64,000 nt of DNA from Mytilus galloprovincialis (taxonomy: Eukaryota; Mollusca; Bivalvia; Mytilida; Mytilidae): the NCBI RefSeq assembly GCF_965363235.1, contig NC_134849.1, forward strand, positions 17,324,863-17,388,862. The letters run 5' to 3'. Below the pieces are notes generated by a model. That model saw only the letters and a program-made list of their open reading frames with translations, did not search any database and was not told the origin of the DNA. Both the position numbers and the translations under genes were made by a program. Below, piece after piece: positions 35,620 to 48,000 of the stretch (its first letter is position 1; every line of letters begins with the position of its first letter).

Positions 35620-38215
35620 TAAACTAGATTTGTAATTGTTAGCAATAACGGATGGCACCCTCGTCCCCCCATTGCCAGACGAGCGGCAGCCATTTTGGAA
35701 ATTCCAAAGTCAAAGAGTGCATCTACACCTGCAACTTATCATTTTTGGAAAATTTCATTAAGTTTGGAGCATTTTGAAATTTTGGACAATTTTGCTGTTT
35801 CCATGGTTACGGCGGCCATTTTGGAAATTCCAACTTCAAAATGCAACTCCGCACAGGTCAGTCACTATTCCTGTAAAATTTCATCCAGTTTGCAGCACTT
35901 AATTTTTTTTGGAAATTTTGAAGATTTGTGCTGCAACCATGGTTACAGTAGATAATTCCAAAATTCTAAAAGCAGACGTCTCATTGCCACATGTCATGTT
36001 ATATATCAATACAATTTCATTTACTTTGGTGCACTACTCTCTGAGAAAATGCTGATTTTATGCATTTTTCCATAGGGTCAATGTAAAACTTGGCCCCAGT
36101 TTCCATGACAACGGCGGCCATTTTGAACTATCCAAATATTGTCTTGACATCTTGGCATACTGGAGAACATTTTCATAAAGTTTCATCCAGATGGATCTTA
36201 TAACGCAAGAGTTAGATTTATTGATATTTTAGCTGTTTCCATGGTAACGGCAGCCATTTTGAAAATTCCAAAGTCAAACTGGAAATCAGCACATGCCAGT
36301 CAACATTCCTGTGGAGTTTCTTCCAATTTGGAACACTTTGATTTTTTTCGCATTTGTGCTGTTTCCATGGAAACGGCGGCCATTTTTTACCATTCCATAG
36401 CAAGGTGCACAACTTCACATGGGGGTCCTCATTATAGAAGAGTTCCATCAACATTGGTCTATTGGATTCCAAGAACTCGCGCGGACAAAATTTGTGCAAG
36501 AAAAATAACTAGATTTGTAATTGCTAGCAATAACGGATGGCACCCTTCCCCTATTGCCAGGTGAGCGGCGGCCATTTAGAAAATTCCAAACTCAAAAGTC
36601 AAGTCTACATAAGCTAGGCAACATTTGTTATAAGTTTCCTTAAATTTGAAGCATTTTGAAGTTTTTCATATTTCTGCTGTTTCCATGGTAACGGCGGCCA
36701 TTTTGAATATTCCAAAGTCAAACCCGTGCTGCATTTTTTGCCCTCCATAATAATATACCATTTAATGTCTCTATAATAAATTTAACATTGATGTTCTGGA
36801 ATGTTCTGTGAAAATTCAAAGTTTTGACCTTTTTGCATTGTTTCCAAGGTAACAACAGATATTTTGGAAATTCCAACGCCAAATTCCACATCTTCCAATG
36901 TTGCTCATCGTTACTGTGAAGTTTCCTGAAGTTTGGAGCATTTTGAGAATTTCGAAATTTTTGGTGTAGTTTCCATGGCAACATAGTAGTTCCAATGATC
37001 ACCAAAATCATCCAACACCTGTATATAGTGGGCACCTACATTGTATTAAAATATAATGATTCTGAGATAAAGCATATGCAAACAGTTTACCAAAACAAAA
37101 AACTGGATTTTTTCACATTTGATGTGTTTCCATGGAAACGGTAGCCATCTTGAACCATTCTATGCTTCCTGCAACTCTGCACCTGGGGGTCCTTACTATA
37201 GTAGAGTTCCATCAACATTGGTCCATTGGATTTCGAGAAATCACCTGGACAAAATTTGTTGCAAGAAAAATAATAATAACTAGATTTGCCATTGCAAGCA
37301 ATAGCGGATGGCACCCTTCCCCTATTGCCAGGTGAGCGGCAGCCATTTTGAAAACTCCAAAGTCAAAGACCACATCTACAGATTTCTGTTAACATTGTTG
37401 TAAAGTTTCCTGAATTTTGGAGCATTTTGAAAATTTTGAAGTTTTTGTAGTTTCCATGGCAACGGCGGCCATTTTGGAAATTCCGAAGTCCAATTTCTTA
37501 TCTTTACTTGCCATTGGTCATTTAGATTGAGTTTCATTAAGTTTGGCGCATTTTGAGATTTTTTTACATTTTTGCTGTTTCCATGGTAACAGTGTCCATT
37601 TTGAAAATTCCAACAACAGTTTCAACATCGACTTATGCCATGTTATATATTCATAAAGTTTCTTTGAATTTAATCGAATATTCCTTTAGAAAAGGCTAGA
37701 TTGATGTTTTTTCCCATAGGTTCAATGTTAAACTTTTCTTTAGTTTCCATGGCAATGGTAGAGATTTTGCATAAGCTAAGTACTGTTGGTACCTCAGGGC
37801 ACCACTGCCAACATTTACATAAAGTTTCATTAGGTTGCCTCTTATAACGAAAGATTTAAAAATTTGATTTTTTTTTACATTTTTTTAGTTTCCATGGTAA
37901 CGGCGGCCATTTTGTACCATTCCAATGTCTCTTGCACAACTTCACATGGCGGTTCATATTATGGTATAGTTCCATCAACATTGGTCTGACCAATTCCGAG
38001 AAATAGTATGGACAAAATGTGTGGAAGAATAAAAATAAGAAAAAAACTCCGTTGAGGGTGCCATAATAAGAAAAAAAAAGAAACGTAGAATAACAATACG
38101 TCACCCCAACTCCGTTGAGGGTGCCATAATAAGAAAAAAAAAAAGAAACGTAGAATAACAGTATGTCACCCCAACTCCGTTGAGGGTGCCATAATAATAT
38201 CTAGCTAATGATTAC
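35620..38215. repeat. Composite element with about 13 GTTTCCATGGTAAC / GGCGGCCATTTTG units
   Basis: The left boundary CTAGATTTGTAATTG...GGATGGCACCCTC is mirrored at the right, GAGGGTGCCATAATAATATCTAGC. The left boundary motif recurs internally near 36508 and 37281. Units carrying GTTTCCATGGTAACGGCGG and CCATTTTG occur near 35797, 36096, 36234, 36360, 36678, 36838, 36967, 37126, 37450, 37577, 37742 and 37888, plus a weak one near 35931, spaced roughly 110-320 bases. The right end holds three tandem ~63-base units (CAACTCCGTTGAGGGTGCC ... GAAACGTAGAATAACA) at 38046-38200. The open frames here on both strands are repeat by-products. Confidence 0.8.
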
Positions 38216-39244
38216 CGAAACGTGTCCAATACGTAATAGGTAGATACATTCAATACAGACAATTATGATGGAAGAACTGATACACCTTTTGATCGCACAT
38301 TTTGGCCAATGTTTTTTTCTACTGCATATAGTGTATGGAAGCAGATTTTAGATTACATCTGTGCATAATATTAGAAATTGCATTTTTCAGATTTGAAAAG
38401 GGATTTATCAATTGGAAGAATACTTTTTTTTAGAAACTTTATAAAACATGAACTTTATTGTATTTTGATGGGATTTCCTATTAAAATGAACAATAAATTA
38501 TAGTTAGAAAATTCTTATACCATGTATAATTAAAATCGATATGATTGAATGAACAAAAAAAAATAGTTATTAAACATTCAACCGTTAATATCGAAAATAT
38601 TGTACGTATGTCTGGTGCTCGTGTTTTTACTTTTTTGTAGAAACAATACCCCTTCAAATAAATTAGACGAACATACTTTGTGCCAACAGGTTGGAAGGAA
38701 GGTTTACTATCGAGAATAAAAGAAGTCACATTATCCTATTAGAAAAATAAAAATACTCAAATATTAATCATGCTTTGATTTGCCATTGTATGCATAAAAA
38801 GACGTTCCCTCCCAGAAATAGGGTACACAAAAAATAGTATGCCATGCTTTCATCAAACTCCATCGACCGTTTTCAATGTTACCTGCCATGTCTGCCTAAC
38901 ACCTGGAATTGTTCGATTTGAAAAACATATTAGTACTTTTTTGCATTAGAATGTCGTCGAAAAGTTGTATTCGCATAACAAAAAAATCATTTGGATTTTT
39001 TTAGTATATCTATTGTTTTTATTTTAGTTTAATTCTTAGATAGCCCTGTAATCAAAAGCCTAAGTGTAATCATAGGTATAGACGTAGTGTCCGCCAATGT
39101 CTACTAGAGAAATTTTACGTTTCAAACGAAACTTACCTACGTAAACGCAAGTGACTTAGGCTTTACAATTATACGACTTATAAGACATAATTTGAATTGT
39201 GGTTGTCTCCCTTCGCCGGTTTCAGCATGTCAAATTTCAGTCGG
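38216..39244. other. No gene seen
   Basis: AT-rich spacer between two repeat elements. The minus-strand open frame at 38481-38729 has no recognisable content. The part near 38800-38900 is less AT-rich, but no exon could be framed. Confidence 0.4.
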
Positions 39245-39890
39245 ATAATATTGTTATGCCCCACCTACGATAGTAGAGGGGCATTATGTTTTCTGGTCAG
39301 TGCCTCCGTGCGTCCGTGCGTCCGTTCGTCCGTCTGTGCGTCCGTTCGCTTCAGGTTAAAGTTTTTGGTCAAGGTAGTTTTTGATGGGGTTGAAGTCCAA
39401 TCAATTTGAAACTTAGTACACATGTTCCCCATGATATGATCTTTCTAATTTTAATGCCAAATTATAGTTTTGACTCCAATTTCATGGTCCACTGAACATA
39501 GAAAATGATAGTGCGAAGTTCAGGTTAAAGTTTTTGGTCAAGGTAGTTTTTGATGAAGTTAAAGTTACATCAACTTGAAACTTAGTACACATGATCCCTA
39601 TGATATGATCTTTCTAATTTTAACTCCAAATTAAAGTTTTGACCCCAATTTCACGGTCCACTGAAAATAGAAAATGAAAGTGCGAGTTTCAGGTTAAAGT
39701 TTTTGGTCAAGGTAGTTTTTGATGAAATAGAAGTCCAATCAACTTGAAACTTAGTACACATGTTCCCTTTAGTATGATCTTTCTAATTTTAATGCCAAAT
39801 TAGCTTTTTTATCCAATTTCACGGTCCATTGACCAGGGAAAAGGAAAGTGCGAGTGGGGCATCCGTGTACTTTGGACACATTCTTGTTTT
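39245..39890 (+). repeat. Bivalve repeat with three ~169-base internal units
   Basis: The left end TATGCCCCACCTACGATAGT is followed by GAGGGGCATTATG, which forms a short palindrome. A CGTCCGTGCGTCCGTTCGTC tract follows. Three units begin with TCAGGTTAAAGTTTTTGGTC near 39350, 39520 and 39689, so the period is about 169-170 bases. Each unit contains CTTAGTACACATG and ATGATCTTTCTAATTTTAA. The right end is GTGGGGCATCCGTGTACTTT. I recognise the type as widespread in bivalves. Confidence 0.8.
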
Positions 39891-40589
39891 AATTCTAAAA
39901 TAACATTCATGTACGAGGCAAGGACTGTTCGATATTGGGGAGAGGGGTCGTGCTGTGAATTTAAAAAGAAGATATTTCTGCCCATTAAATAAATTTCAAA
40001 ACAAAATTTCTGAATCAATATCTCTCCCCCTCCCCCGAAAAATTAAATGATCGATTTACAAAATCAAAAGACAGAATAAAAAAAGGGCTACAAAACATGT
40101 TGTTTGGAATATAGAAAAAATCATGCCGGCAAGCAATGACAAAATAGGCTCAATCAAAATTTCTCCAAAAAAGTAGAGATAAAACAAATTTATCTATGTA
40201 CCCCCTCCCCTCAAAAATAAAAGGGTTGCTCCCTTATCAAAAACATGGACATGTATTTAACTGAACGAAAGTAAAATGTGCAAAAGTAAGAAAATAACAC
40301 ATGTGCAGAAAAAAAGTTTAACACAAACGTTTTTTGGTATTCATGGTTTTTGAAAGTCAATATTTTCCATTCTTTTTTATCCGTCTTCCGTCTTCGCGGG
40401 ACTGAGGAAATTATCGAACTCACTATACCAGGATGCAAAATCTATAGGTCTGCATCGAACTGTGCAGAAAGCAGTTCAACTATCTGACCATACCTCATAA
40501 GGTCAGGTCAAGTAAGATGTTTAATCGGTAAAAAGGAAGCGTAAATCGGTTTAACTTAAGAAGTAAATCGGTTTATATTTTACAGTTCA

Positions 40590-40725
40590 TAAGTTGACAG
40601 ACACTAGAAAGGTTGACAGGTTGACACTAAAACGGTCCACAATATTGACAAGTGTTATGTTTGACAGGTCGACATGTTTAGAATTCGATAAATGCATAGG
40701 TCGACAGGTTGACAAGTGTATAAAG
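40590..40725 (+). repeat. Cluster of GTTGACA/GTCGACA direct repeats
   Basis: About nine copies of (G)TTGACAG or GTCGACAGG within 135 bases, some adjacent (AGGTTGACAGGTTGACA). It resembles a short degenerate tandem array. The small open frame over it (40594-40788) is not supported as a gene. Confidence 0.6.
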
Positions 40726-41097
40726 GTTAAACGTCGTGTGAGGTTGAGTTATGTATTTGACTTGCAAAGAGAAGCGCTGGATTTATAAATGATCCTGACG
40801 AAGAACAAGATGTTCATACAGTTGCAGAATAAAGTCATGCAAGATTTGTTTAAATTTCGTTCTTAAAAGATAAAGTTGTCAATATTTAAAAACCTTTTTT
40901 GTTCTTTTTTCAAATTACAATCCTTGTGGTTAATTAAGTAGGGACGTGTAGGTGAGTGAGACTTAAACAGACTCAACTGATATATACATTACAGCAAGGA
41001 CTGTGATCTGAAAATTGGACTGTATAAACTGAAAAATCTAAACTTTTCAGTTCGATTTGATCGTTTCAGTCTGATCATTAATAATTATTCTAATGCA

Positions 41098-41400
41098 ACA
41101 ACGTTTGTAACGTTCATTTTGATTGGATAACGTCACTTTCTTACATGGCATCAATTGACAATTGATTGGCATCAATTGACAATTGATGCTATGGGACGTA
41201 CGCGCAAGCGCAGACGGCATATGACAGATTTTAAATTCATGTTTTAACGTTGTTTTCTGTCAGTTTCATTAGAATGGAGATAACAATATTGTATTTTAAG
41301 CTCCGACGGCATCAAACGCGTCGCTAGTAAACTGAATTTGCGACCATCAAATCCCCAATTGATGCCGTCGGAGCTTAAAATACAATACAGTTATCCCCTA
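41098..41400. mobile_element. Foldback/MITE-like element with two nested palindromes
   Basis: 41144-41193 is a near-palindrome made of two copies of GGCATCAATTGACAATTGAT (period 21). 41276-41315 and 41359-41397 are ~40-base inverted arms (GTATTTTAAGCTCCGACGGC and its complement) around a 43-base loop. Upstream, GTTTGTAACGTTCATTTTGA precedes GGATAACGTCA. The structure suggests a short non-coding foldback transposon. Confidence 0.65.
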
Positions 41401-41785
41401 AGTGGCAAGTTTTACGTCGTCACTACGAAATCAGTTATGTGCATCAAGTTTAATTAAGCATAAACAATTTAAATAACTTAAACCTTTGTCTCATGATTAT
41501 AGAACTTTAAACACAATAATTGTTAGATAAATCGAGAGAAGATATATACTGAACAAAATAATGATATAATATTTATTATAAAAAAAAATTATGACTCAGA
41601 AAAGAAATGAACTTAAAAACTAAAAATGTCAAAGGTCAGGGTCATGGAATTCTGCGCATCAATTTCAGTTGAACAGAAGAAAGTCATTTATCGTTGGTCA
41701 TACTCGGTAGTTTGCCTTCAGACCATACCAGCTTACCACGTACTACAGATAAAAAGTTACAAAAGGTTAACTCAGTGGCTGTTGC

Positions 41786-41930
41786 CAGGGGTGCGGGTCT
41801 GTGATTGGATAATTTTTTTTCTTCGCAAAATTCGAAATATTACGTGAATATTACAGAAAAAGAGACAACAACTATTTTTTTCCTTTTTATTCTGGAACCC
41901 CTCTTTTTGAAATTTCTTGATCCGCCCCTG
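41786..41930. mobile_element. Short MITE with CAGGGG ends
   Basis: The left end CAGGGGTGCGGGTCTGTG pairs loosely with the right end, reverse-complemented CAGGGGCGGATCAAGAAAT. About 145 bases, non-coding. The CAGxGGCGGATC end resembles that of the element at 44873. No clear target duplication. Confidence 0.45.
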
Positions 41931-42017
41931 TTACTATCTACCGCCATAGAACCACGATTTTGCAATATATCCAAGTTTCTTGCAGTCTGGATGATCATGA
42001 AACAGATTTATGAAAAA

Positions 42018-42580
42018 TAAGATGTGGTATGATTGCCAATGAGATAAATTTCCACAAGAGAACAAAATGACACAGAAATTAACAACTATAGGTCACTGTA
42101 CAGCCTTCAAAAATTAACAAAGCCCATACCGCATAGTCAGTTATAAAAAACCTCAAATGACAATGTAAAACAATCCAAACACGTAAACTTACGGCCTTAT
42201 CTATATAAAAAAAAATGAACGAAAAACAAATATGAAACACATAAACAAACGACAAACACTGAATTACAGGCTCCTGGCTAGGAAAGGCACCGTAATGTGG
42301 CGGGGTTAAACAAGTTGACGGGATCCCAACCCTCCCCTAACCTGGGACAGTGATATAACAGTACAACGTAAGAACGAGCTATAAAAATTACTCGAAGAAG
42401 TATAAACTCATCAGATAGACAAAAACAAAAGTGGACGTGGCCGGGTACTTTTACATCCCAACAACAAAAAGATACGAGGAATAGATATGAAAATACTGAC
42501 GGCTAGTTCAAGGCGACTAACAACTAATAAAATAATCATACATATAAGACTAGTCTGATAGCTACCCGAATAAAAACAAC
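42018..42580 (+). repeat. Dispersed mussel repeat, family C, copy 1
   Basis: Starts AGATGTGGTATGATTGCCAA and continues GGTCACTGTACAGCCTTCAA, CAAAGCCCATACCGCATAGT, ACTGAATTACAGGCTCCTGG, GTGGCGGGGTTAAAC and GTGGACGTGGCCGGG. Related copies in the same orientation lie at 49416-49885 and 52130-52600. Confidence 0.75.
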
Positions 42581-43221
42581 AGAAATTTTAAACAAATCAA
42601 ATATGCTGCTTCATGCAGCTTTGCTTGTCACTTATGCATAATTTGGTTCCAATATTTAAGGCAATGCAACAGGGAAAAACATTATAAACGATAAAGATTA
42701 CTATTTCCGAAAACCTTACTCGGCATGGTTCACCTGTTATGGTAATGTATTGGTTTTATTGACAGCTTAGCTTGTACAGCAATGCCATGTGACAGTCAAT
42801 TTCTAAAGTTTATGCGCTGATCGCGATAAAAGGGTCCAAAAATCATAGAATCAAGTCGTGTTTCGTTGACATAAATGTTTGAGATATTATCACCCATTCT
42901 GCGTCATTTGATACCGTATCTTGTCTTTGATAACTTACATGTCAGTTTGAAATTTTTTGTCGAAACGCCGAACTCTTCTTTTCAAGAGACAACATTCTTG
43001 TTTTTCTTCAGAGTAATAACCTGTCCCCAGCGATGCTTCGAGGGGTAATAGTAACACAATGCTACATTTAATTCCTCCGTCCGTCGGTCTGTCCGTTCGT
43101 AACACTCCTGTTGACACTGTTGAATCTACATCCTTCAAGGAATTCTAAACATGAAACATGTCAAATGAATAACACAGCGATTTGTTTTTTTTCACTTGCC
43201 GTAATGAACTTTCCAAGGAAA

Positions 43222-43360
43222 ATAAAATTGAGAATGGAAATGGAAAATGTGTCAAAGAGAAAATAACCCGACCATAGAGCATACAACAGCCGAATGCCAC
43301 CAATGGGTCTTCAATGCAGCGAGAAATTTCCCCACACGGAGGTGTCCTTCAGCTGGCAAA
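43222..43360 (-). repeat. Family A repeat, end fragment, inverted
   Basis: AAAATTGAGAATGGAAATGG through CCCGACCATAGAGC to GGAGGTGTCCTTCAGCTGGC is the inverted end of family A. It lies only about 640 bases before the long inverted copy. Confidence 0.75.
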
Positions 43361-44003
43361 GTTTTCAAACTACTTTTCTTGATAGGTTATGGCACACACG
43401 ACACAGATCATTCATTTAGAATAAAAGAAAAGCTGATTTATCAATAAGACACAAAAATTAAAGCCCTTACTCATGTTAAAGGCAATAAAATAAAAAAAAA
43501 AACTCCCAGAACGATCTCATAATAAATGCATTAAACATAATTATTTGACGTTCAAATTCTCTCCGCAAATTATCATTATTCTAGGCTTCAAAATATATAT
43601 CTGTGTCCCATCCGAACAAAATTTGGATTTTTCGTATAAGACAAGTGTATACTCTAGCTCGTGGAATACGCTATATTAAATAAATTTGAACTAAGAAAAG
43701 GAGAAAAGGAGACAAACACAATTTTACAACGACCAAGTTAAGGTGTATTGCGTACGTCAAAATATACGGTTTTTGTTTAATTCAGAAGTTAAATGGTCAA
43801 CGGGAGATAACAATGGACATGTCTTTCAAATGTTAAGGTTTGTCACGTTTAATTAAGTACGTCAAAAACTTAAAATTCTCTACTAGGAGTTATATTACTT
43901 AAGCCGTGTTCACATTGACCTAAACTCGGTGCTGTGTCAGTATAACTCACACGTAAACTAAACATGATTACGTTCTCAGTGATAAAACTCAATGTTTACA
44001 AAG

Positions 44004-44618
44004 TCATAAAATTGAGAATGGAAATGAGGAATGTACCAAAGAGACAACAACCCGACCATAGAAAAAAACAACAGCAGAAGGTCACCAACAGGTCTTCAAT
44101 GTAGCGAGAAATTCCCGCACCCGGAGGCGTCCTTCAACTGGCCCCTAAACAAATTTATACTAGTTCAGCGATAATGAACGCCATACTAATTTCCAAATTG
44201 TACACAAGAAACTAAAATTAAAATAATACAAGACTAACAAAGGCCAGAGGCTCCTGACTTGGGACAGGCGCAAAAATGCGGCGGGGTTAAACATGTTTGT
44301 GAGATCTCAACCCTCCCCCTATACCTCTAGCCAATGTAGAAAAGTAAACGCATAACAATACGCACATTAAAATTCAGTTCAAGAGAAGTCCGAGTCTGAT
44401 GGCAGAAGATGTAACCAAAGAAAATAAACAAAATGACAATAATACATAAATAACAACAGACTACTAGCAGTTAACTGACATGCCAGCTCCAGACTTCAAT
44501 TAAACTGACTGAAAGATTATAATTTCATCATATGAACATCAGGCACAATCCTTCCCGTTAGGGGTTTAGTATCATACCATCATAACATATATGAGAAGAA
44601 CATTACCCGTGTCATGCC
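44004..44618 (-). repeat. Family A repeat, long inverted copy
   Basis: The full-length reverse complement of 4330-4940, from ATAAAATTGAGAATGGAAAT to GTGTCATGCC. The two copies differ at scattered bases only. Confidence 0.85.
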
Positions 44619-44872
44619 ATGTATTTTTTATCATGTTTTGTCTACATTCAGTCGATAGTCAATGTCGGCTTTGTGTGGGTTAAGTGTAAACAAAACAAGG
44701 TATTAAGAACATGAAGAAACGTTTTTGAATAATTATATTAATTACCAATAAAGTTTTTTACTGAGTTATTTGTCTCAACTCGATATATTGCTTTGTTAAA
44801 AAAACAACTGAAGGTAGCTTTATTCACACCTTATCAGGACAGAAAGCATCATTTCAAAACAAACAACTCATT

Positions 44873-45024
44873 CAGTGGCGGATCCGGAACTTTTTGTAAG
44901 GGGAGGCCCAATGACTGACCTAATGGGGACCCGGTCCAGTCACGCTTCAGTGATTACCAATATTAGCAACCAAATTTTTCTCACAAATGGGGGGACCCGG
45001 GCCAAAGGCCCCCTGAATCTGCCT
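44873..45024. mobile_element. Short MITE with CAGTGGCGGATCC end
   Basis: The left end CAGTGGCGGATCCGGAAC matches, loosely and inverted, the right end CCCCCTGAATCTGCCTA. The interior is rich in GGGGACCC. The CAGTGGCGGATC end is typical of small hAT-like or related non-autonomous elements, as I recall. The open frame at 44875-45117 is a by-product. Confidence 0.5.
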
Positions 45025-48000
45025 ATTCCATTCTTCCTGAATCAAATGGACGTACTCAGAAATATTTGCGAAGATCTTTTCTCAATTAACGACTCACCCA
45101 TTAGAATGTTTTATTAAAAAGATTGTGCGGTGAATTGAAATGTTTTGCTTGTATCTCAGATCCGGTCAAATTCACTTAGAAATAGAAAAAAAGATAGAAA
45201 TGCTGTAGGTTGGTTGGGGCAGAACAGGTGTTTTGAGTAAGAAAAATACAGGATGAGACACTTTGTAAAAAAAGTCAGGAAGACAATCTAAGTAAAAACA
45301 AGTCAGGATAAACTAGATGTAATAAAAAAGGGAGCACTAAATAGAGTGAAACTTAAAAAGGCAGGATAGAGATTACATCTCAAACAATTCAGGACATAGA
45401 TTTTCATCTAGTCCCCCCCTTCCTCAAAATGGTAGCTCACTAAGCCAACGTTTGTTATGCGTAATCAGTGAATCCGGGTTCGGGTTTATGGGGGTTTGGA
45501 ACCGTTATTTTTTGACGATCTCTTTGAATAACTGCTAGAAAAGTGATCCGAGAAATTTGAATTTCGATTTTATGTATTGAACATTTAAATGAAATGTAGT
45601 TTGCAATTGTGAAGACATCTCATGCACAGTTAGTTAAACCACGTGTATAGATGATGTGAAGAAATGTATTGTAAACATGTTTACTGTACAAGGTGTTTGC
45701 TATGACATTTAAAAGCCAAAGATCATGCAAATGAAAAAAAAAACATAAATATCGTAGGAAACAAAGGAGTCTAAAAAGCATATATAAATCCAACATAGTT
45801 TGGTAGGACTACAAAGAAAAAAATATGATAATAATTCGAATACTCACAATGAAGATAAACGGTGCGACACATTTATTCCTACCCTCTTGTCTAAACGGAA
45901 TAAGAAACAAGAAAATACGATATAATTTTGTATCTACTGAAATTGTCATATTTATCTTTTGAAGATCTAAAATGATTTTTGGTGTGTCTGCAAAGTCTGA
46001 CTTAACGTTTGTTTTATCTTATATAGAAGATAAACATCCACTTCAATAAGTTCGTATCATGTTTATCTGACGGTAGTTTTATAAATCTACACAAGTATGT
46101 AACATAAAGATTTCCTGAATTATTTGAAAGGGTTATACTTGAAATCAAAAGTTTATTTTTTTCTTTTAAAAACAAACAAACTTATCGTCTTCACAACATA
46201 CTTTACCAAGTCTCAACAACCACAAAACATTAAAAAACTAATTATTAGATTAGAGCAACCAATATGATTACCAAAATTAGAATACAAAAAAGCGGATCAA
46301 ACCACAAAGGACCTGAAGTAAGACCAAATTTGAACAATTAAACAAACGCACCGATTGTCAATGTTCCTAAAGCTGGTAAGTATGATACCATAGCAATGAT
46401 ATTACCATGTTCACTTATACTCAGTTTCTAGGTCCTTTGTTTGTTTTGATAAACATTTGTACCTTATTTACTGATACTAAAAGTACATTTTATTTGTTGT
46501 CTCGATCAATGAGTTGCGATGACATTACACAACTTGATTCGTTTCTAAAAGTCTATTTGAGAATGCCCTTAAACATGTTAAAGGCATACATAATTCCCAT
46601 TCAGTGATTGTTCTTTTTCATGGTGCGTCTTGTTACATGACCCGATACTAATTCATCAAAAATGTAGTGCTGAAAAAAGAATTAAATTGCCTTTTTTCGA
46701 AGGAGGAGAACACATTTTTAAACTATGCAGTTATCTCCAATGTTAACGCCAATTCATCAGAATTTCTGACGAATACTTATGATAACCGAAAGTTAATTAA
46801 TCTATTTGAAAAGAAAAAAAATATCGTCGCAAAACCACATGCGTCGAACTTGCAGTACATTCACAACCTGCGATGCAAATGACATCTATTTAGAGATGAT
46901 ATTATTTATTTTGATAACATTATTCAAAAATCTTAGTATTGAAATATCTGTATTGACAAATATGTATGAAATACATGCATACGTTATAATGACTGGTGTA
47001 TAACCTCACAGTTAAGTAAAAGGGACATAAAGATTGTTGTTAAACTGTTTATTTTAAACATTATGATCGCTTAAAATTATGACAGGTTTTTATCCAAGAT
47101 TTCTGCTTTTACGCATTTGACGAAAATTAGTCAACCTTCATACCAATATGATCTCGTTATACAATAATCATTAGGGATCATATACACATAATTCAAAAAC
47201 ACATGATGGTCCTTGTATTTTGTAAGAAAAGTTCATAACCTGTTGTTTTTGTATTTGTCAAATATTATGATGTTGAATATGATAATTAGTAATGTTACTC
47301 TAATTTACATCTTTCAATTGTATAACTTGAATATAATCACACGTATATTTGATGTTGTGTTTGTTTTATTAATAAAAAATTGTGTCCTGAAAGGGTAGCT
47401 TGTTATGGCACTTCGTAAGGGAAAATGTTCGCACACTTAGTTTTTTAAATTAATTAAAACATAGTTTTACCTTATTTGTAATGTATGAATACAAAAAGTT
47501 ACACAAATGTCATTTATTCAAAAAAATGATCGAAAAAAACTCAATCGTTACATGTTTTGAACTTAATCGCATTTATAGGCAATCCTTCTTACATAATAAG
47601 TTCCCTGTTATCCATATGATTCTTAAAGTTTTTACATATTTATACTTCTAGGTCATGTTGGTGGTAATATGTTGTGTTTCGAGCATTCCAGTTGAATACT
47701 TAGGACTTCACTTAGGACGATTGACATTGAATTAATGTTATTTTCTTTTTTATGTTTCTATAATTTTTTTTGGCGATATATGATCTACTTATTCCAGTTA
47801 TTATATACAATGTATTTGTTTACTGTTAGATCATAACTGCATAATAATAATTATACCTCTTCCACTATGAATTATTTAATATGTCTTGTAAGTATCCTAA
47901 ATACTTAAGTGAGGAGACGATCGCCCACCAGTATAGTTTTCTGCTCTGTATTTTAACCGATTGTCTCTTTTTTCCCATTAGCCATTTTGACTGAGTATTT

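Noticed and set aside
36218..36564. Overlapping open frames of about 100 codons on both strands
   Set aside because: They translate the GTTTCCATGG/GGCGGCCATTTTG repeat units and recur wherever the units recur.
46407..47003. Three short plus-strand open frames as a possible gene
   Set aside because: They overlap in different frames, lack splice partners and show no domain or signal peptide that I can defend.
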